The position numbers and the translations under genes are program-made. A DNA stretch of 64,000 bases, taken from contig CAJUKY010000011.1 of NCBI GenBank assembly GCA_910587055.1, positions 1-64,000 of the forward strand, written 5' to 3'. The notes beneath the pieces are model-generated. The model was not told the DNA's origin. It did no database searches and worked only from the letters and a program-made list of their open reading frames with translations. The stretch comes from Candidatus Gastranaerophilales bacterium. GTDB taxonomy: Bacteria; Cyanobacteriota; Vampirovibrionia; Gastranaerophilales; Gastranaerophilaceae. Below are positions 9,901-18,654 of the stretch, in pieces. How positions within the stretch are numbered: the first letter of the stretch is position 1; each line of letters opens with the position of its first letter.

Positions 9901-10585
9901 GGAGCGGATAAACCCTTATTTTATCCAATTTTTTAAAGCTTTTCTGGGTATTAGGGTCAAACATTCTGATATCTTCAACGGTATCAGCGAAAAATTCAAT
10001 TCTTACAGGGTTTGAATAGAGGGTAAAAATATCAAGAATATCCCCTTTAATTGAAAATTCACCCGCATCCATCGCCATAGGAACTCTTTTGTAGCCGAGA
10101 GATACAAGTTTTTCAATTATTTTTGAATAATCAATTTCATCATCTTTTTTAATTTCAAAAGAATTTTTGCTGTAAAAATTTTTATCCGGAAATTTTTCAA
10201 GCAGCACTCTGACAGGAGCCATAACAATGCCTGAGTCTTCACAGGCGGCATCATTCAAGACATTTACCTGTTCTTCATAAATGTAATAATTTCTATCCAC
10301 ATCTTCATAAGGGTTAATTTCTTGAAAGGGAAGAATTTTGGACTCTATATTAAAAACGGAATCTAAATCTTTCTGATATTTGAGCGCGGTTTGTTCATTC
10401 AGGGTAATAAAAAGTATTTTTTTATTAAAAACATTTGAGATTTTATTTAAAATAAGAAGTCTTAAAGGATTATTCAGCCCTGTAATACTTAATTTTAAGC
10501 CAGTTTCTTTTCTTTTTAAAAAAGCTGAAAGCGGCGCCAGCTGAGGAATATCAAGATTATTTAATAATTTTCTAAAAGAGTCCAT
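6983..10585 (-). CDS. mfd: Transcription-repair coupling factor Mfd
   Basis: 1200 residues, in the usual Mfd size range (about 1150). It displaces stalled RNA polymerase and recruits UvrA. Domains in order: UvrB-like N-terminal modules (about 1-400), an RNA polymerase interaction module beginning ENEFVVHSIHGIGIFKG (about residue 510), then a RecG-like SF2 helicase with Walker A CADVGFGKTEVA and box II DEEHKFGV (canonical DEEQRFGV), SATPIPRTLNM, IIESGLD and QLRGRVGRS, and a C-terminal TRCF domain. A 12-bp gap separates it from the PpiC gene and 16 bp from the ROK gene, so this is one operon. Confidence 0.98.
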   Translation of the reverse strand: MDSFRKLLNNLDIPQLAPLSAFLKRKETGLKLSITGLNNPLRLLILNKISNVFNKKILFITLNEQTALKYQKDLDSVFNIESKILPFQEINPYEDVDRNYYIYEEQVNVLNDAACEDSGIVMAPVRVLLEKFPDKNFYSKNSFEIKKDDEIDYSKIIEKLVSLGYKRVPMAMDAGEFSIKGDILDIFTLYSNPVRIEFFADTVEDIRMFDPNTQKSFKKLDKIRVYPLHKFLLTEENKKAFKNKLFKEIEELEKITGESEIFRLLYGEITEKIDNGGYFEGIEYFQNYLNKDLVSPLDFFRDYILIFDDTTQINAKFENLDEEMISVYKSNIDSNLKLPLNAKNHTTYEEFKKEIKKFKIIGFDTFLENFNGDELGIESISDDTFADKLIELESSLPPFFSSSGAEISDYIKKELKTGAVFFICTNYPKRFQEILKEFEIFNENIFILPPLTSGGGIIENIGISAGGSLNKIIFLSDKELFNKRSKDITTRKYSSNKQSQDFIDSINDIMENEFVVHSIHGIGIFKGLRKEEMDGALKDYLEIEFQGGDKLFMPAEQINLLYRYRGGGHTKPKLSKMGGAAWENTKNKAKGEVKEIAYDLLKLYAKREMSTGIAFEPDTTWQYEMEDAFEFTETPDQMQAIIDVKNDMENERPMDRLICADVGFGKTEVATRAIFKAVMSGKQAALIAPTTILALQHYQTIAERFKPFSVNVQLLSRFKSLKERKKTIEELKTGVCDVVIGTHSLLFDREFKSLGLLVIDEEHKFGVAHKEKLKRFRENIDILAMSATPIPRTLNMALSGLKNMSLINTPPKNRLPVKTYVGEFNEVFLKNAVNHELQRDGQVFFVHNRVESIHTVADYLQNLLPNARIAVAHGKMNESELEKIMYDFAMKEYDVLLCTTIIESGLDISNANTIIINDSDRFGLAQLYQLRGRVGRSDRQAFCYCFYKKSKELSQDAFKRLSAIKDFASLGSGYQIALRDIEIRGVGNILGAKQHGHMVNVGFDTYVNLLEECVNELKNEQKQGLSPYEKAETQTPKEPCIVDIKATAYIPDEWVGSYEQKMLEYKRLSDVKSIAELENMASSFRDRFSKLPESVENLIKLIRLRLLGTAINITQIRETPDNIRIYTPFTMQEWLILKRKMELNITKYFQWTNPPKSVKGAKGILLMKKGNLEFNEIFNILADLFYYISHIILEFKNNQK

Positions 10586-10601
10586 AATAAAGAATTATAC
10601 A

Positions 10602-11555
10602 TTAGCGCACAGTTTCAAGCAAACCTGCGCCTATAACCCCTGAAAAATCACCGAGTTCCGCTTTTTTAAACTGAGTTACAGAAGCAGGCACGGGAAGGGC
10701 TTTTGCACGGGCTTTTTTAATCGTACCTAGGTAAAATTCATCCACGCTTTGAATTAAGCCGCCGCCTAAAATAACAAGTTCGGGATTATAAAAATTCATA
10801 ACACTTGCAATGCCGCCGGAAAGATATTCTATGGCTTCATTTACATACTGGGTTACAATTTCATCGCGCGCATCAAGAGATTTTTTAATATGCTTCGAGC
10901 TTATTGAGGAAGTGCTTGTAAATTCGGTTATAATTGACTTTCTGCCCTTTTTTACGGCTCCTAAAATTCTTGATTCAATTGCACTTCTTGAAGCATAGGC
11001 TTCAAGACACCCGTGCGCACCGCAGGAACAGGCGCGCCCGTTTAAATCCACAATTATATGGCCTATTTCACCGGCTGAACCGCTTGCACCGAGATGTATT
11101 TTGCCGTCTTTTATGATTGATGAACCTATACCCGTACCTACAAATATGCAGACAATATCTTTAAACCCGCGTCCCGCACCGAATTTCAATTCACCCAGCG
11201 CCGCAACTTCAACATCATTACCTGCAAAGAGAGGAATATTATATTTTTTTTCAACAAGTTCTTTAACGTTAAAATCCTTACATTCAAGGTTCACACCGTT
11301 TATCAGGATGCCTTTTTCTCTGTCTACCTGCCCTGCAAGACCTATACCGATTGATGAGATTTCAGACAGGGGAATATTTGAAATTTCAAGCACATCATCA
11401 ATGGTTTCAAGGATTTTTTCCCCGATTTTTTTATTCCCTTTTTCCTTTTTGGTTTTATTTTTGGCATCAAAGAGGACTTTGCCGGTTTCTTTTTCAATAA
11501 GTCCCGCTAAAATCTTTGTTCCGCCTAAATCTACACCAATTGTATATTTTTTCAT
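10602..11555 (-). CDS. ROK-family sugar kinase, probable glucokinase
   Basis: 317 residues. The N-terminal phosphate loop is VDLGGTK (8-14), catalytic aspartate D114 is in AGNDVE, and the ROK zinc signature runs from H166 (GEIGH) through CSCGAHGC (C176, C178, C183) to E185. This glucokinase-type pattern predicts ATP-dependent phosphorylation of glucose or an N-acetylhexosamine; substrate is not settled by sequence. The ExGH-type motif (GEIGH) argues for a kinase rather than a ROK repressor, and there is no HTH domain. Co-directional with mfd and the acyltransferase gene, gaps of 16 and 19 bp. Confidence 0.9.
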   Translation of the reverse strand: MKKYTIGVDLGGTKILAGLIEKETGKVLFDAKNKTKKEKGNKKIGEKILETIDDVLEISNIPLSEISSIGIGLAGQVDREKGILINGVNLECKDFNVKELVEKKYNIPLFAGNDVEVAALGELKFGAGRGFKDIVCIFVGTGIGSSIIKDGKIHLGASGSAGEIGHIIVDLNGRACSCGAHGCLEAYASRSAIESRILGAVKKGRKSIITEFTSTSSISSKHIKKSLDARDEIVTQYVNEAIEYLSGGIASVMNFYNPELVILGGGLIQSVDEFYLGTIKKARAKALPVPASVTQFKKAELGDFSGVIGAGLLETVR

Positions 11556-11574
11556 ACTTTAGCTTCTTTTGTTG

Positions 11575-12402
11575 TTAATCTTCTTTTTTAATGCCAATGC
11601 TTTTTAATCTGCTTTCAATATACCGCCACCAGTGCAGTTTTTCTCTGTACAGATATTCATACCCTTCAAAATCACCGCGGCTTATATCCAGCTGCTGTTT
11701 ATCAGTAAATGCCTCAAAATCGCGTTCAAGTTTATGTGTGAATTCTTTTCTGTCAAAATTCGGGTCTTTAATAATCTTGGGTTCGCCGAATTCAATCAGA
11801 ATTTCAGGCCTGTCCTGCCTTAAGAATGTATATTTAACGGCAACCGGTATTAAATTTACGCCGCCAAATTTTTTAGCTGCATTTTTTGCCATATACGCAA
11901 GCCCTGATTGAAAAATCTCGGGACGGTAATGCGGCGGGCGGATAATCCCCTGCGGGAAAAGCCAGAAAGCTATATCTTTATCTTTCAGGGTATTTGCAGC
12001 ATAGCTTAATGATTTCATAGCACTTTGCGGAGACTTTTTATTTATCGGAAAACACCCTATATACTGGAACAAGGGGAATCTGTTCATCTCCTCAATCATA
12101 AGACGCATTCTGAATTTGCCGACTTTGGAGAGGATGCAATAAATTACAATGTAGCCCATCATTCCGTCCCACCAGTTGTTATGGGGGGCATAAAAGACTG
12201 TGGCTAAATTTTCATCCCTGTTTTTAAAATTATCCAAACCTTTATACATTAAAGAATAAAAACGATTTTTCACCATTGAAGGAAAAACAATATCCCCTAT
12301 AAAATGCCAAAACGGGACATTTTTTGCCTCTCTGAATTTTTCCTCCCGATTTCTGATTTTTGTCGGGGGAGTATCGCTGTATAAATGTTTTGGTGCAACC
12401 AT
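11575..12402 (-). CDS. PlsC-like 1-acyl-glycerol-3-phosphate / lysophospholipid acyltransferase
   Basis: 275 residues with glycerolipid acyltransferase motifs: HNNWWD (H74...D79, the HX4D catalytic pair) and FPQG at 149-152 in place of FPEG. The family transfers acyl chains to lysophospholipids at the membrane face. The W-rich block I (HNNWWDG) is typical of a subgroup found with carotenoid or glycolipid acylation, so the acceptor may not be lysophosphatidate. No strong transmembrane helix is evident except a hydrophobic stretch near 82-95. Confidence 0.85.
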   Translation of the reverse strand: MVAPKHLYSDTPPTKIRNREEKFREAKNVPFWHFIGDIVFPSMVKNRFYSLMYKGLDNFKNRDENLATVFYAPHNNWWDGMMGYIVIYCILSKVGKFRMRLMIEEMNRFPLFQYIGCFPINKKSPQSAMKSLSYAANTLKDKDIAFWLFPQGIIRPPHYRPEIFQSGLAYMAKNAAKKFGGVNLIPVAVKYTFLRQDRPEILIEFGEPKIIKDPNFDRKEFTHKLERDFEAFTDKQQLDISRGDFEGYEYLYREKLHWWRYIESRLKSIGIKKED

Positions 12403-12454
12403 AGTTATAATTTTATTTTAATTTCCACCATGTGTCAAATATTGCCGGAAAGCC

Positions 12455-15400
12455 CTACATTATACGCTTAAGCTGGCAATAAGCCTTAAAAGATGTAAGC
12501 TCTTTTTGAATAGTATAATGGTGTTTCGATAAATTAAGGCTGTTTGCAATATTCAGTGCCTTTTCATAAGTTTTAATAGTATTTTCAGCCACTTCAAGCT
12601 TTCTTGATTCCTCAATTGTTGTGATTGAATCCTGCATGATATTTGCTCTTAATTTATAAAGTTTCATCTGCAGGAAGACAAGCTCATTTATATTTGCATC
12701 CTGAAATGCAAGCTCTGAATAGGTTTTAGCATTATCAAGCTCGCCTTTATTTAAATATGCCTTTGCAAGAAGGGTCTGAAATAAAACTTTAAAGAAGGTT
12801 GTGTTTATTTTAACGCTCTCGCAGATATTTATAGCCTTTTCGCAGATTTCAATACATTTATCCGCACCGTTTGTAATAAGAGTGGCTTTTGCACTTATAT
12901 ACCAGGAAATAAGAGCGCCGAGTGCAATTTTTTCTTTTGAAAACCAGGTCATCTCTTCTGCGCAGATTTCAAGTGATTTAACAGGATTTCCTTCCTCAAG
13001 AAGAACATACGCAAGAAGAGTTTTTATAATATTTTTACTGTAATTGTCTCCACAGTTATTTGCAAAGGCAACCGCTTCAAACATATCATCTTTAATTTTT
13101 TCATCAAAATCGTTTCTTAAGATTTTATTAAATATATCTATAGTGTTCCATTTTGAAACAAGTTTTGAATCGTCAATCGCATATGAAAAATCTTTTACGA
13201 TTGATTGTAAAATTTCATCCGATAATGCAAGGTAGCCTTTTATAGTATATGCAAAGGCTGTTGCAAGTTTTAAATTTACAACAATTTTGGTATCAAGAAT
13301 TATTTTGTCTTTACGTTTTTCTTTAAATACTTCTTTTTCGACCGCATCAATAAGTTCAAATACGGCAGGATTTCCTTGCTCGGCAAGTGCTTCGATAAGG
13401 ATTATATTCGCCTTAATCCAAGAATTATAAATTTCTCTGATATTTGAAAAATCATTCTTTTTGGGATGCTTTAACCACTCTTGAAGAGGGGGATTAATTT
13501 CCGTATTTACAATTGTGTTTACTTCTTCAAAATTTCCTGTATGCAAAAGCGCTTCAACTTTTCTTGTTTTAATTAAAGCACGCTCAAGCGTGTATTTTGG
13601 TTTATCAAAATATTGAAGAACCGTATCCGTTGTTTCAATTATAGCCGGATAATTTTGCACGGATTTTAAACTGCGGATTAAATACCCGGATAATTCAATT
13701 ACCTTTTCTTCTTCACCCCTGTTTTTTGCATGAATTAAGGCTGAAGTTAAATAATCAACAGCATCTTTCGGGCTTTTATCATAGGTTAATTTTCCAAGCC
13801 TTTCAAAGATATTGTTTTTAATATAAAAGGCATTATTATGCTTCATTTCTTCAAGATTTGCAAGACTCTGCTTCTGACACATTATATAAAATGCAGTATC
13901 TCCTATAAATGAAGCAAGCTTCAGGTTTGCGGTCCAAAGTTCAAATGCAAGAGGCTTATCTCCGACAGTCTGTGCCAAAAGTGCACGAATAGCGGGAGAT
14001 GATATTGTTCTTTCGCAGGTTTCATTTAAAAGTCTTGCGGCATAGGGCTTAATATCATTGTTATTTTTTGCCTCTGAATAAATATGTGTCCAGATTAATG
14101 AATTTTTGAATTTATAAATATTTTCCGTTTTTTTGATAAAATATCCTGTTTTTTCAAGCACGGATGAAATTTTTATAAACCCGTCATCAGATAATTCAAA
14201 AACCGTTTGAATTATATTTTTTGTAAACCTTCCGCCAAGCAGTGATGCTGTGGCAAGGAAAGAATAGCATGACGGCATATTATCTTTTAAAAACCGCAGT
14301 CTTGAATCCAGAATTTCACCGAGAGTCTGCGGGACAAAATAGTTTTCTTCCCTTATATCATAAACAAATTCTTTGTCTTTTAAATATATTTTTTTAGTTT
14401 CAAGAAAATGTTCTATCACCTGTTCTATATAGGCAAAGTTTCCTTGAGAATTTAATATTATCTGGTTTGAAATCTTTGCCGGAAGCACTTCAAATGAGCC
14501 GAGCCTTAATTTTATATATTCTTTAATATCATTAATTTCATTTGAAGCAAGGTTGATATTTAAACATGCATTTTTTGATAATTTATCGGAATTAATATAC
14601 ATATTTAAAGAATGCTGGTTTCTGTATGTTAAAAGAAATTTTGCACCTTCTGTAAAGAAATCTTTATTTGTTAAATATTTTAAAAATTCAAAGGATGTTT
14701 CATCAATTAAATCAAAATCATCCACTATTAAAACCAGCTTTGATTCGCCGCGAAGCGCTTCCAGGACGTCTTTAATATCGGCAAATGTTTTTTGTTTATT
14801 TGTTAAAATGTTTTCGTAAAAATCTTCTCCCACGGGGTATACAAGATTTATTAATACTTCAATTTTTTTAGGGTCAAAACCTTCTTTTTCATTCATAAAA
14901 GAAAGGTGTTTTTGAAGGGTGTTTCTTAATTCTTTTACCCTTTTTTCATATTTTGAAGGTACAAAGGAAAGATTAAATAATGACAATAAGATATCCTGCA
15001 AAAGCCCTAATGGAGTAATCTGCGTCAGGGCGCTGCACTGTCCTTTTAAAACAAGAACATTTGAATCTTCAAGTTTTTTATAGAGTTTTTCAAGAAGATA
15101 ACTCTTTCCGGCGCCGCGCGGAGCATTAACGGAAATTCCTTTTATTTCACCGGCTGAATCGCAGATGGTATCATAGATTAATTCAAGCGCAACATCTTCC
15201 TTGACGCTTTTAGACTGGGTAAATTCCGGTTTCTGGTCTAAAAATACCATTTTGTATGAATCAGGCGAAATTTTAATTAAAGGAATTGCATCAGATAATA
15301 TCTTATAGGCACCTTCAGATGTTATAATATCTTTTTCAATACCGTATTCAAGCTGTTTTACGGGGGTATTGGGTTTAATCTCGCCTTCCGCGAGCACTGC

Positions 15401-16009
15401 AAATTTAAAAGATATATCAGCTCCGAGGGTTTCATTTAAAATTGAATTAAATTTTGAAAACTCTTCAGAAAATTTATTAATTTTTTCAAGGAAGCTTATT
15501 TTTTTAGAGTAATTAATTTTAAAATTAACAACATCATCTTTTATAAAATCCGGCGCAACATTGAATGCGAGCTTAATTGCCGTTTTTATATTAAGAATTA
15601 CTTTCTGCTTAAATTCTTCATCTTTGTATTTTTCAAAGACATTTTTCAGCGTTATAAAATCAACATAAACGCTTAACCTTACAGGTGTTTGAACCTGAGG
15701 AAGAGGCTTTTGTTCTTTTGTTTCTTCTTTTTCTTTTTCCTTTTCAGGATGCAGTTTTATATTTTGAAGAGTTTCTTCATCTTCTTTAAAATGATGAAAA
15801 CACTTCCTGCAGTGAGAACTTGAAACGTAGTTTGCGCAATTACATTCGGGACAGAATTTTACAAAAACAAACCCGCATTTTTTGCAGGAAGAACTGCCTA
15901 TTTTTATCTGGCTTTTGCATCTGGGGCATTCAAAAACAAGCCTTAATTTGCAATTAGGGCATACGGTATCTTTCGGATTAAGTTCTGCTTTACACTTAGG
16001 ACAGTTCAC
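12455..16009 (-). CDS. Zinc-ribbon / P-loop ATPase / TPR multidomain protein (STAND-like)
   Basis: 1184 residues. Residues 1-74 hold four zinc-ribbon-like knuckles (CPKC/CPNC, CPRC/CKKC, CPEC, CRKC). Residues 111-260 include a segment beginning YVDFITLKNVF that weakly resembles a degenerate class III cyclase domain. Walker A is APRGAGKS (297-304) and Walker B LVLIVDD (425-431), matching AAA_16/STAND ATPases. From about 660 to the end the protein is helical with TPR-like repeats. This order resembles soluble adenylyl cyclase-type and LuxR/MalT-type signal proteins. Function is unknown. It heads the leftward gene run and diverges from pdxJ. Confidence 0.75.
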   Translation of the reverse strand: MNCPKCKAELNPKDTVCPNCKLRLVFECPRCKSQIKIGSSSCKKCGFVFVKFCPECNCANYVSSSHCRKCFHHFKEDEETLQNIKLHPEKEKEKEETKEQKPLPQVQTPVRLSVYVDFITLKNVFEKYKDEEFKQKVILNIKTAIKLAFNVAPDFIKDDVVNFKINYSKKISFLEKINKFSEEFSKFNSILNETLGADISFKFAVLAEGEIKPNTPVKQLEYGIEKDIITSEGAYKILSDAIPLIKISPDSYKMVFLDQKPEFTQSKSVKEDVALELIYDTICDSAGEIKGISVNAPRGAGKSYLLEKLYKKLEDSNVLVLKGQCSALTQITPLGLLQDILLSLFNLSFVPSKYEKRVKELRNTLQKHLSFMNEKEGFDPKKIEVLINLVYPVGEDFYENILTNKQKTFADIKDVLEALRGESKLVLIVDDFDLIDETSFEFLKYLTNKDFFTEGAKFLLTYRNQHSLNMYINSDKLSKNACLNINLASNEINDIKEYIKLRLGSFEVLPAKISNQIILNSQGNFAYIEQVIEHFLETKKIYLKDKEFVYDIREENYFVPQTLGEILDSRLRFLKDNMPSCYSFLATASLLGGRFTKNIIQTVFELSDDGFIKISSVLEKTGYFIKKTENIYKFKNSLIWTHIYSEAKNNNDIKPYAARLLNETCERTISSPAIRALLAQTVGDKPLAFELWTANLKLASFIGDTAFYIMCQKQSLANLEEMKHNNAFYIKNNIFERLGKLTYDKSPKDAVDYLTSALIHAKNRGEEEKVIELSGYLIRSLKSVQNYPAIIETTDTVLQYFDKPKYTLERALIKTRKVEALLHTGNFEEVNTIVNTEINPPLQEWLKHPKKNDFSNIREIYNSWIKANIILIEALAEQGNPAVFELIDAVEKEVFKEKRKDKIILDTKIVVNLKLATAFAYTIKGYLALSDEILQSIVKDFSYAIDDSKLVSKWNTIDIFNKILRNDFDEKIKDDMFEAVAFANNCGDNYSKNIIKTLLAYVLLEEGNPVKSLEICAEEMTWFSKEKIALGALISWYISAKATLITNGADKCIEICEKAINICESVKINTTFFKVLFQTLLAKAYLNKGELDNAKTYSELAFQDANINELVFLQMKLYKLRANIMQDSITTIEESRKLEVAENTIKTYEKALNIANSLNLSKHHYTIQKELTSFKAYCQLKRIM

Positions 16010-16208
16010 TCTTTTCTTCTCGTTAAGCTAAAAAGCATATTATAATGAATGGCTACATTGTAACATTTCTTATTATATTACAATCCAAAATTTTAATCCA
16101 GCAGAATTGAAGCAATATCCACCGTATAGGCTAGTTTATTATTAAAAAATACATTTTTTTAAAGAAAAAACTCTTTTAAAAAAACAAAAAAAGTGCTAAA
16201 TTTGAGCT

Positions 16209-16916
16209 ATGAATTTAGGAGTAAATATTGATCATGTTGCAACCTTAAGAAACGCAAGGGGCGGAATTGAACCCTCTGTGCTTGAGGCTGCATTAATCTG
16301 CGAGATGGCAGGCGCTGAAGCCATAACGGTGCATTTAAGAGAAGACAGGCGTCATATCAAAGATGACGATGTTATAAATTTAAAGAAAAATTTAAAGGCA
16401 AAAATAAACCTTGAAATGGCTGCAACAGATGAAATGCAAAAAATTGCATTGAATTTATGCCCTTATTCTTGCTGCATTGTTCCTGAAAAAAGACAGGAGC
16501 TTACAACGGAAGGGGGATTAAATGTTGTTCAAAATAAGGCAAGGATTAAGGAATTAATTGAAGCTCTGCATTCAAAAAATATTATTGTAAGCCTTTTTAT
16601 CGATCCTGATTTAGAACAGGTAAAAACATCCGTTGAAATAGGTGCTGATTATATAGAGCTTCACACCGGAGCTTTTTCAAACGCATTTAAAACGGAAAAT
16701 GAAACGGTTGAATTCAATAAATTAAAAGAAGCTGCAAATTATGCTCAAAGCCTTGGTTTAAAGGTAAATGCGGGGCACGGGCTTAATTATGAAAATGTTT
16801 CTTTAATGAATAAAATTGAAGGATTGTGCGAATTAAATATCGGGCATTCAATAATATCCCGCGCCGTGTTTGTGGGCTTAGAAACCGCAGTACGCGAGAT
16901 GATTGAGCTTATTTAG
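16209..16916 (+). CDS. pdxJ: Pyridoxine 5'-phosphate synthase PdxJ
   Basis: 235 residues, TIM-barrel enzyme that condenses 3-amino-2-oxopropyl phosphate and deoxyxylulose 5-phosphate to pyridoxine 5'-phosphate. Family sequences are plain: NIDHVATLRNAR at 6-17, VHLREDRRHI at 41-50 (catalytic H42), E69 in NLEMAA, and NAGHGLNYENV near the C-terminus. There is no Shine-Dalgarno; a TAAATT hexamer ends 6 bases before the ATG, so the mRNA may be leaderless. The next downstream gene, yggS, encodes a PLP homeostasis protein, so two B6-related genes sit together despite the 500-bp gap. Confidence 0.97.
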   Translation: MNLGVNIDHVATLRNARGGIEPSVLEAALICEMAGAEAITVHLREDRRHIKDDDVINLKKNLKAKINLEMAATDEMQKIALNLCPYSCCIVPEKRQELTTEGGLNVVQNKARIKELIEALHSKNIIVSLFIDPDLEQVKTSVEIGADYIELHTGAFSNAFKTENETVEFNKLKEAANYAQSLGLKVNAGHGLNYENVSLMNKIEGLCELNIGHSIISRAVFVGLETAVREMIELI

Positions 16917-16931
16917 ATTTTATTATTACAC

Positions 16932-17133
16932 TTAAAAAAGGTATTTGTTATAAAAATACAGCAGTCTGGCAACACTCATAAAATTTCTAATCTCACCTTT
17001 TATTGTTCGAGAACTCGCTGGCACTTTCAGCCGATAAGCGTGCCAGCTCAAACACTCTCACTTTGTATGTTCGATAAGAAATTTTTATTCACTTATGCTT
17101 GATGCTGTATTTTTATAACAAATACCTTTTTAA
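16932..17133. repeat. ~200-bp nested palindromic element (structured RNA or MITE candidate)
   Basis: A perfect 29-bp inverted repeat forms the ends (16935-16963 and 17103-17131). Inside, and with the same centre near 17032, lie a 9-bp pair (16980-16988 with 17077-17085, AAAATTTCT/AGAAATTTT) and a 7-bp pair at the tip (17018-17024 with 17040-17046, CTGGCAC/GTGCCAG). The whole element can fold into one long hairpin. No reading frame is supported. It lies just after pdxJ. It could be a non-autonomous transposable element or a stable RNA; the sequence alone does not decide. Confidence 0.75.
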
Positions 17134-17146
17134 TCTCATTATTTTC

Positions 17147-17280
17147 CATGCCGAATTTTAAAAAGGCATGCCAAATTTTTACTACACATGTCATGAAAAT
17201 TGCAAAAATACACTATTTATTAAGTAATATTAAGAAAGTTAAAAAAGCCGAAAACATGTCAGAGCCCATGTTTTGACATG
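17147..17280. other. Small hairpins between the palindromic element and the yggS promoter
   Basis: Two short inverted repeats are visible: CATGCC/GGCATG (17147-17152 and 17165-17170) followed a few bases later by a T-run, which could end transcription leaving the palindromic element, and CATGTCA/TGACATG (17255-17261 and 17274-17280), which could be an operator. No gene is supported in this stretch. Confidence 0.4.
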
Positions 17281-17316
17281 ATAAATTGCACAACAAATAG
17301 TTTACTCATTTAAATG

Positions 17317-17345
17317 TTGTCACAACTACACTTCGATTTTATAAT
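17317..17345 (+). promoter_or_regulatory. Sigma-70-type promoter of yggS-sepF
   Basis: TTGTCA (17317-17322), a 17-bp spacer, and a perfect TATAAT (17340-17345). The predicted transcript starts near 17352, leaving a leader of about 65 nt before the GTG of yggS. That leader contains a GGAGG at 17362-17366 that is not followed by any ATG, GTG or TTG at useful distance. Confidence 0.7.
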
Positions 17346-17417
17346 TAAATACATAAAGTTTGGAGGTAGAAACTTAGCAAGGCTTGAAACAGAACAAAGC
17401 CGGAAAGTTCTTGAAAA

Positions 17418-18062
17418 GTGTATACAAAGATTTCCGAAAATTTTAATCGCATTTTGACATTTGCAGACAAATTTAATCCAACAATCATAGCCGTTTCAAA
17501 ATATTATACGGTGAATGAAATGAGGGAAGCCTTCAAGGTCGGGCTGAATAATTTCGGTGAAAACAGAGTTCTTGATGCAATTGAAAAAATCAACTCTCTA
17601 GAGGAGGAAATCACTTCAAAATCGCATTATCATTTGATAGGACACTTGCAAAGCAACAAAGTAAAAAAAGCGGTAGGGGTTTTTGATTTAATTCATTCCG
17701 TAGACAGTATAAAGCTTGCAGTGGAAATTGACAATATTGCCGCACAAAAAGGGATTAAGCAGAAAATCTTAATTCAGGTAAATAATGCGGGCGAACAGCA
17801 AAAATCAGGTATTGCACCTTCTCAGCTTGAAAATTTGGTTGAAGAAATTCAAGGATTAAAAAATCTAAGTCTTGAAGGGCTTATGACAATTGCACCTTTA
17901 ACCGATGATACTGCTTTAATCAGAAAACTTTTCAGGCAGATGAGAGAATTGAAAGAAGAATATAATTTAAAAGAGCTTTCAATGGGGATGAGCAATGATT
18001 ACAAAATAGCACTTGAAGAAGGTGCAACAATGATAAGACTAGGTAGAACGTTATTTGAATAA
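17418..18062 (+). CDS. yggS: Pyridoxal phosphate homeostasis protein (YggS/PLPBP/YlmE family)
   Basis: 214 residues, TIM-barrel PLP-binding protein without known catalytic activity that buffers PLP and affects amino and keto acid pools. The PLP lysine is K28 in IIAVSKYY; GENRVLDA, HLIGHLQSNKVKKA and LSMGMSNDYKIALEEGATMIRLG are family blocks. The start is GTG at 17418, chosen because an in-frame TGA lies just upstream (17412) and the homology begins at once. It is followed after 17 bp by sepF, the same pairing as ylmE-sepF of Gram-positives and cyanobacteria. Confidence 0.95.
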   Translation: MYTKISENFNRILTFADKFNPTIIAVSKYYTVNEMREAFKVGLNNFGENRVLDAIEKINSLEEEITSKSHYHLIGHLQSNKVKKAVGVFDLIHSVDSIKLAVEIDNIAAQKGIKQKILIQVNNAGEQQKSGIAPSQLENLVEEIQGLKNLSLEGLMTIAPLTDDTALIRKLFRQMRELKEEYNLKELSMGMSNDYKIALEEGATMIRLGRTLFE

Positions 18063-18079
18063 AAATTTAGGAGGAAAAG

Positions 18080-18613
18080 GTGACCGGAGTTTCAAATACA
18101 ATTAATAAGATAGTTAATTTTTTAACTTCACCGTTTGAAAGCGGAAAAGAAGATGAAGGCTTGTTTTCAGAATTACAGGATGAGTTTGGTGTAGAATATC
18201 CTACAGAAAGAAATGCCGCACTTGAGCCTGTATACAAAACAACTTCACCCATTACAAGCCATGGAAGCAATGTTAGACAATTTCCCAAGAGAAATTATGA
18301 AGCAGCACCAAGCGGATATGAAGTAGTTGTATTTGAACCGCGCTCATACAGTGAATCTACAACGCAAATTGCAGAAGCATTAAAGGAAAAGAAAACGGTT
18401 ATTTTAAACCTCCAGTTATTAGATAAAGAACAATCTCAAAGGGTTGTTGATTTTCTTTGCGGATGTACATATGCCCTTGAAGGGGATCAAAAAAGAATCG
18501 GTGACAGAGTGTTTATATTCACTCCGGACAATATAAACCTCTCTCAAGAAACAGTGAGCTCAAAATTATCACGCGAAGCTTACTGGAGCACCCCTCAAAC
18601 AAACCAGAATTAA
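18080..18613 (+). CDS. sepF: Cell division protein SepF
   Basis: 177 residues. A short N-terminal amphipathic segment (VSNTINKIVNFLTSPF) would be the membrane anchor; an acidic linker follows; the SepF domain runs from about residue 75 to 150 (VVVFEPRSYSE, AEALKEKKTVILNLQLLD, RVVDFLCGCTYALEGDQKRIG, VFIFTP). SepF tethers FtsZ to the membrane in Gram-positives and Cyanobacteria and is absent from most proteobacteria, so this gene carries taxonomic weight. The GTG start at 18080 is set by an excellent AGGAGG 6 bases upstream. Confidence 0.95.
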   Translation: MTGVSNTINKIVNFLTSPFESGKEDEGLFSELQDEFGVEYPTERNAALEPVYKTTSPITSHGSNVRQFPKRNYEAAPSGYEVVVFEPRSYSESTTQIAEALKEKKTVILNLQLLDKEQSQRVVDFLCGCTYALEGDQKRIGDRVFIFTPDNINLSQETVSSKLSREAYWSTPQTNQN

Positions 18614-18654
18614 ACAAACTGTGGAGTTTATGGGAATTAGAAGAGTTTAATTTT

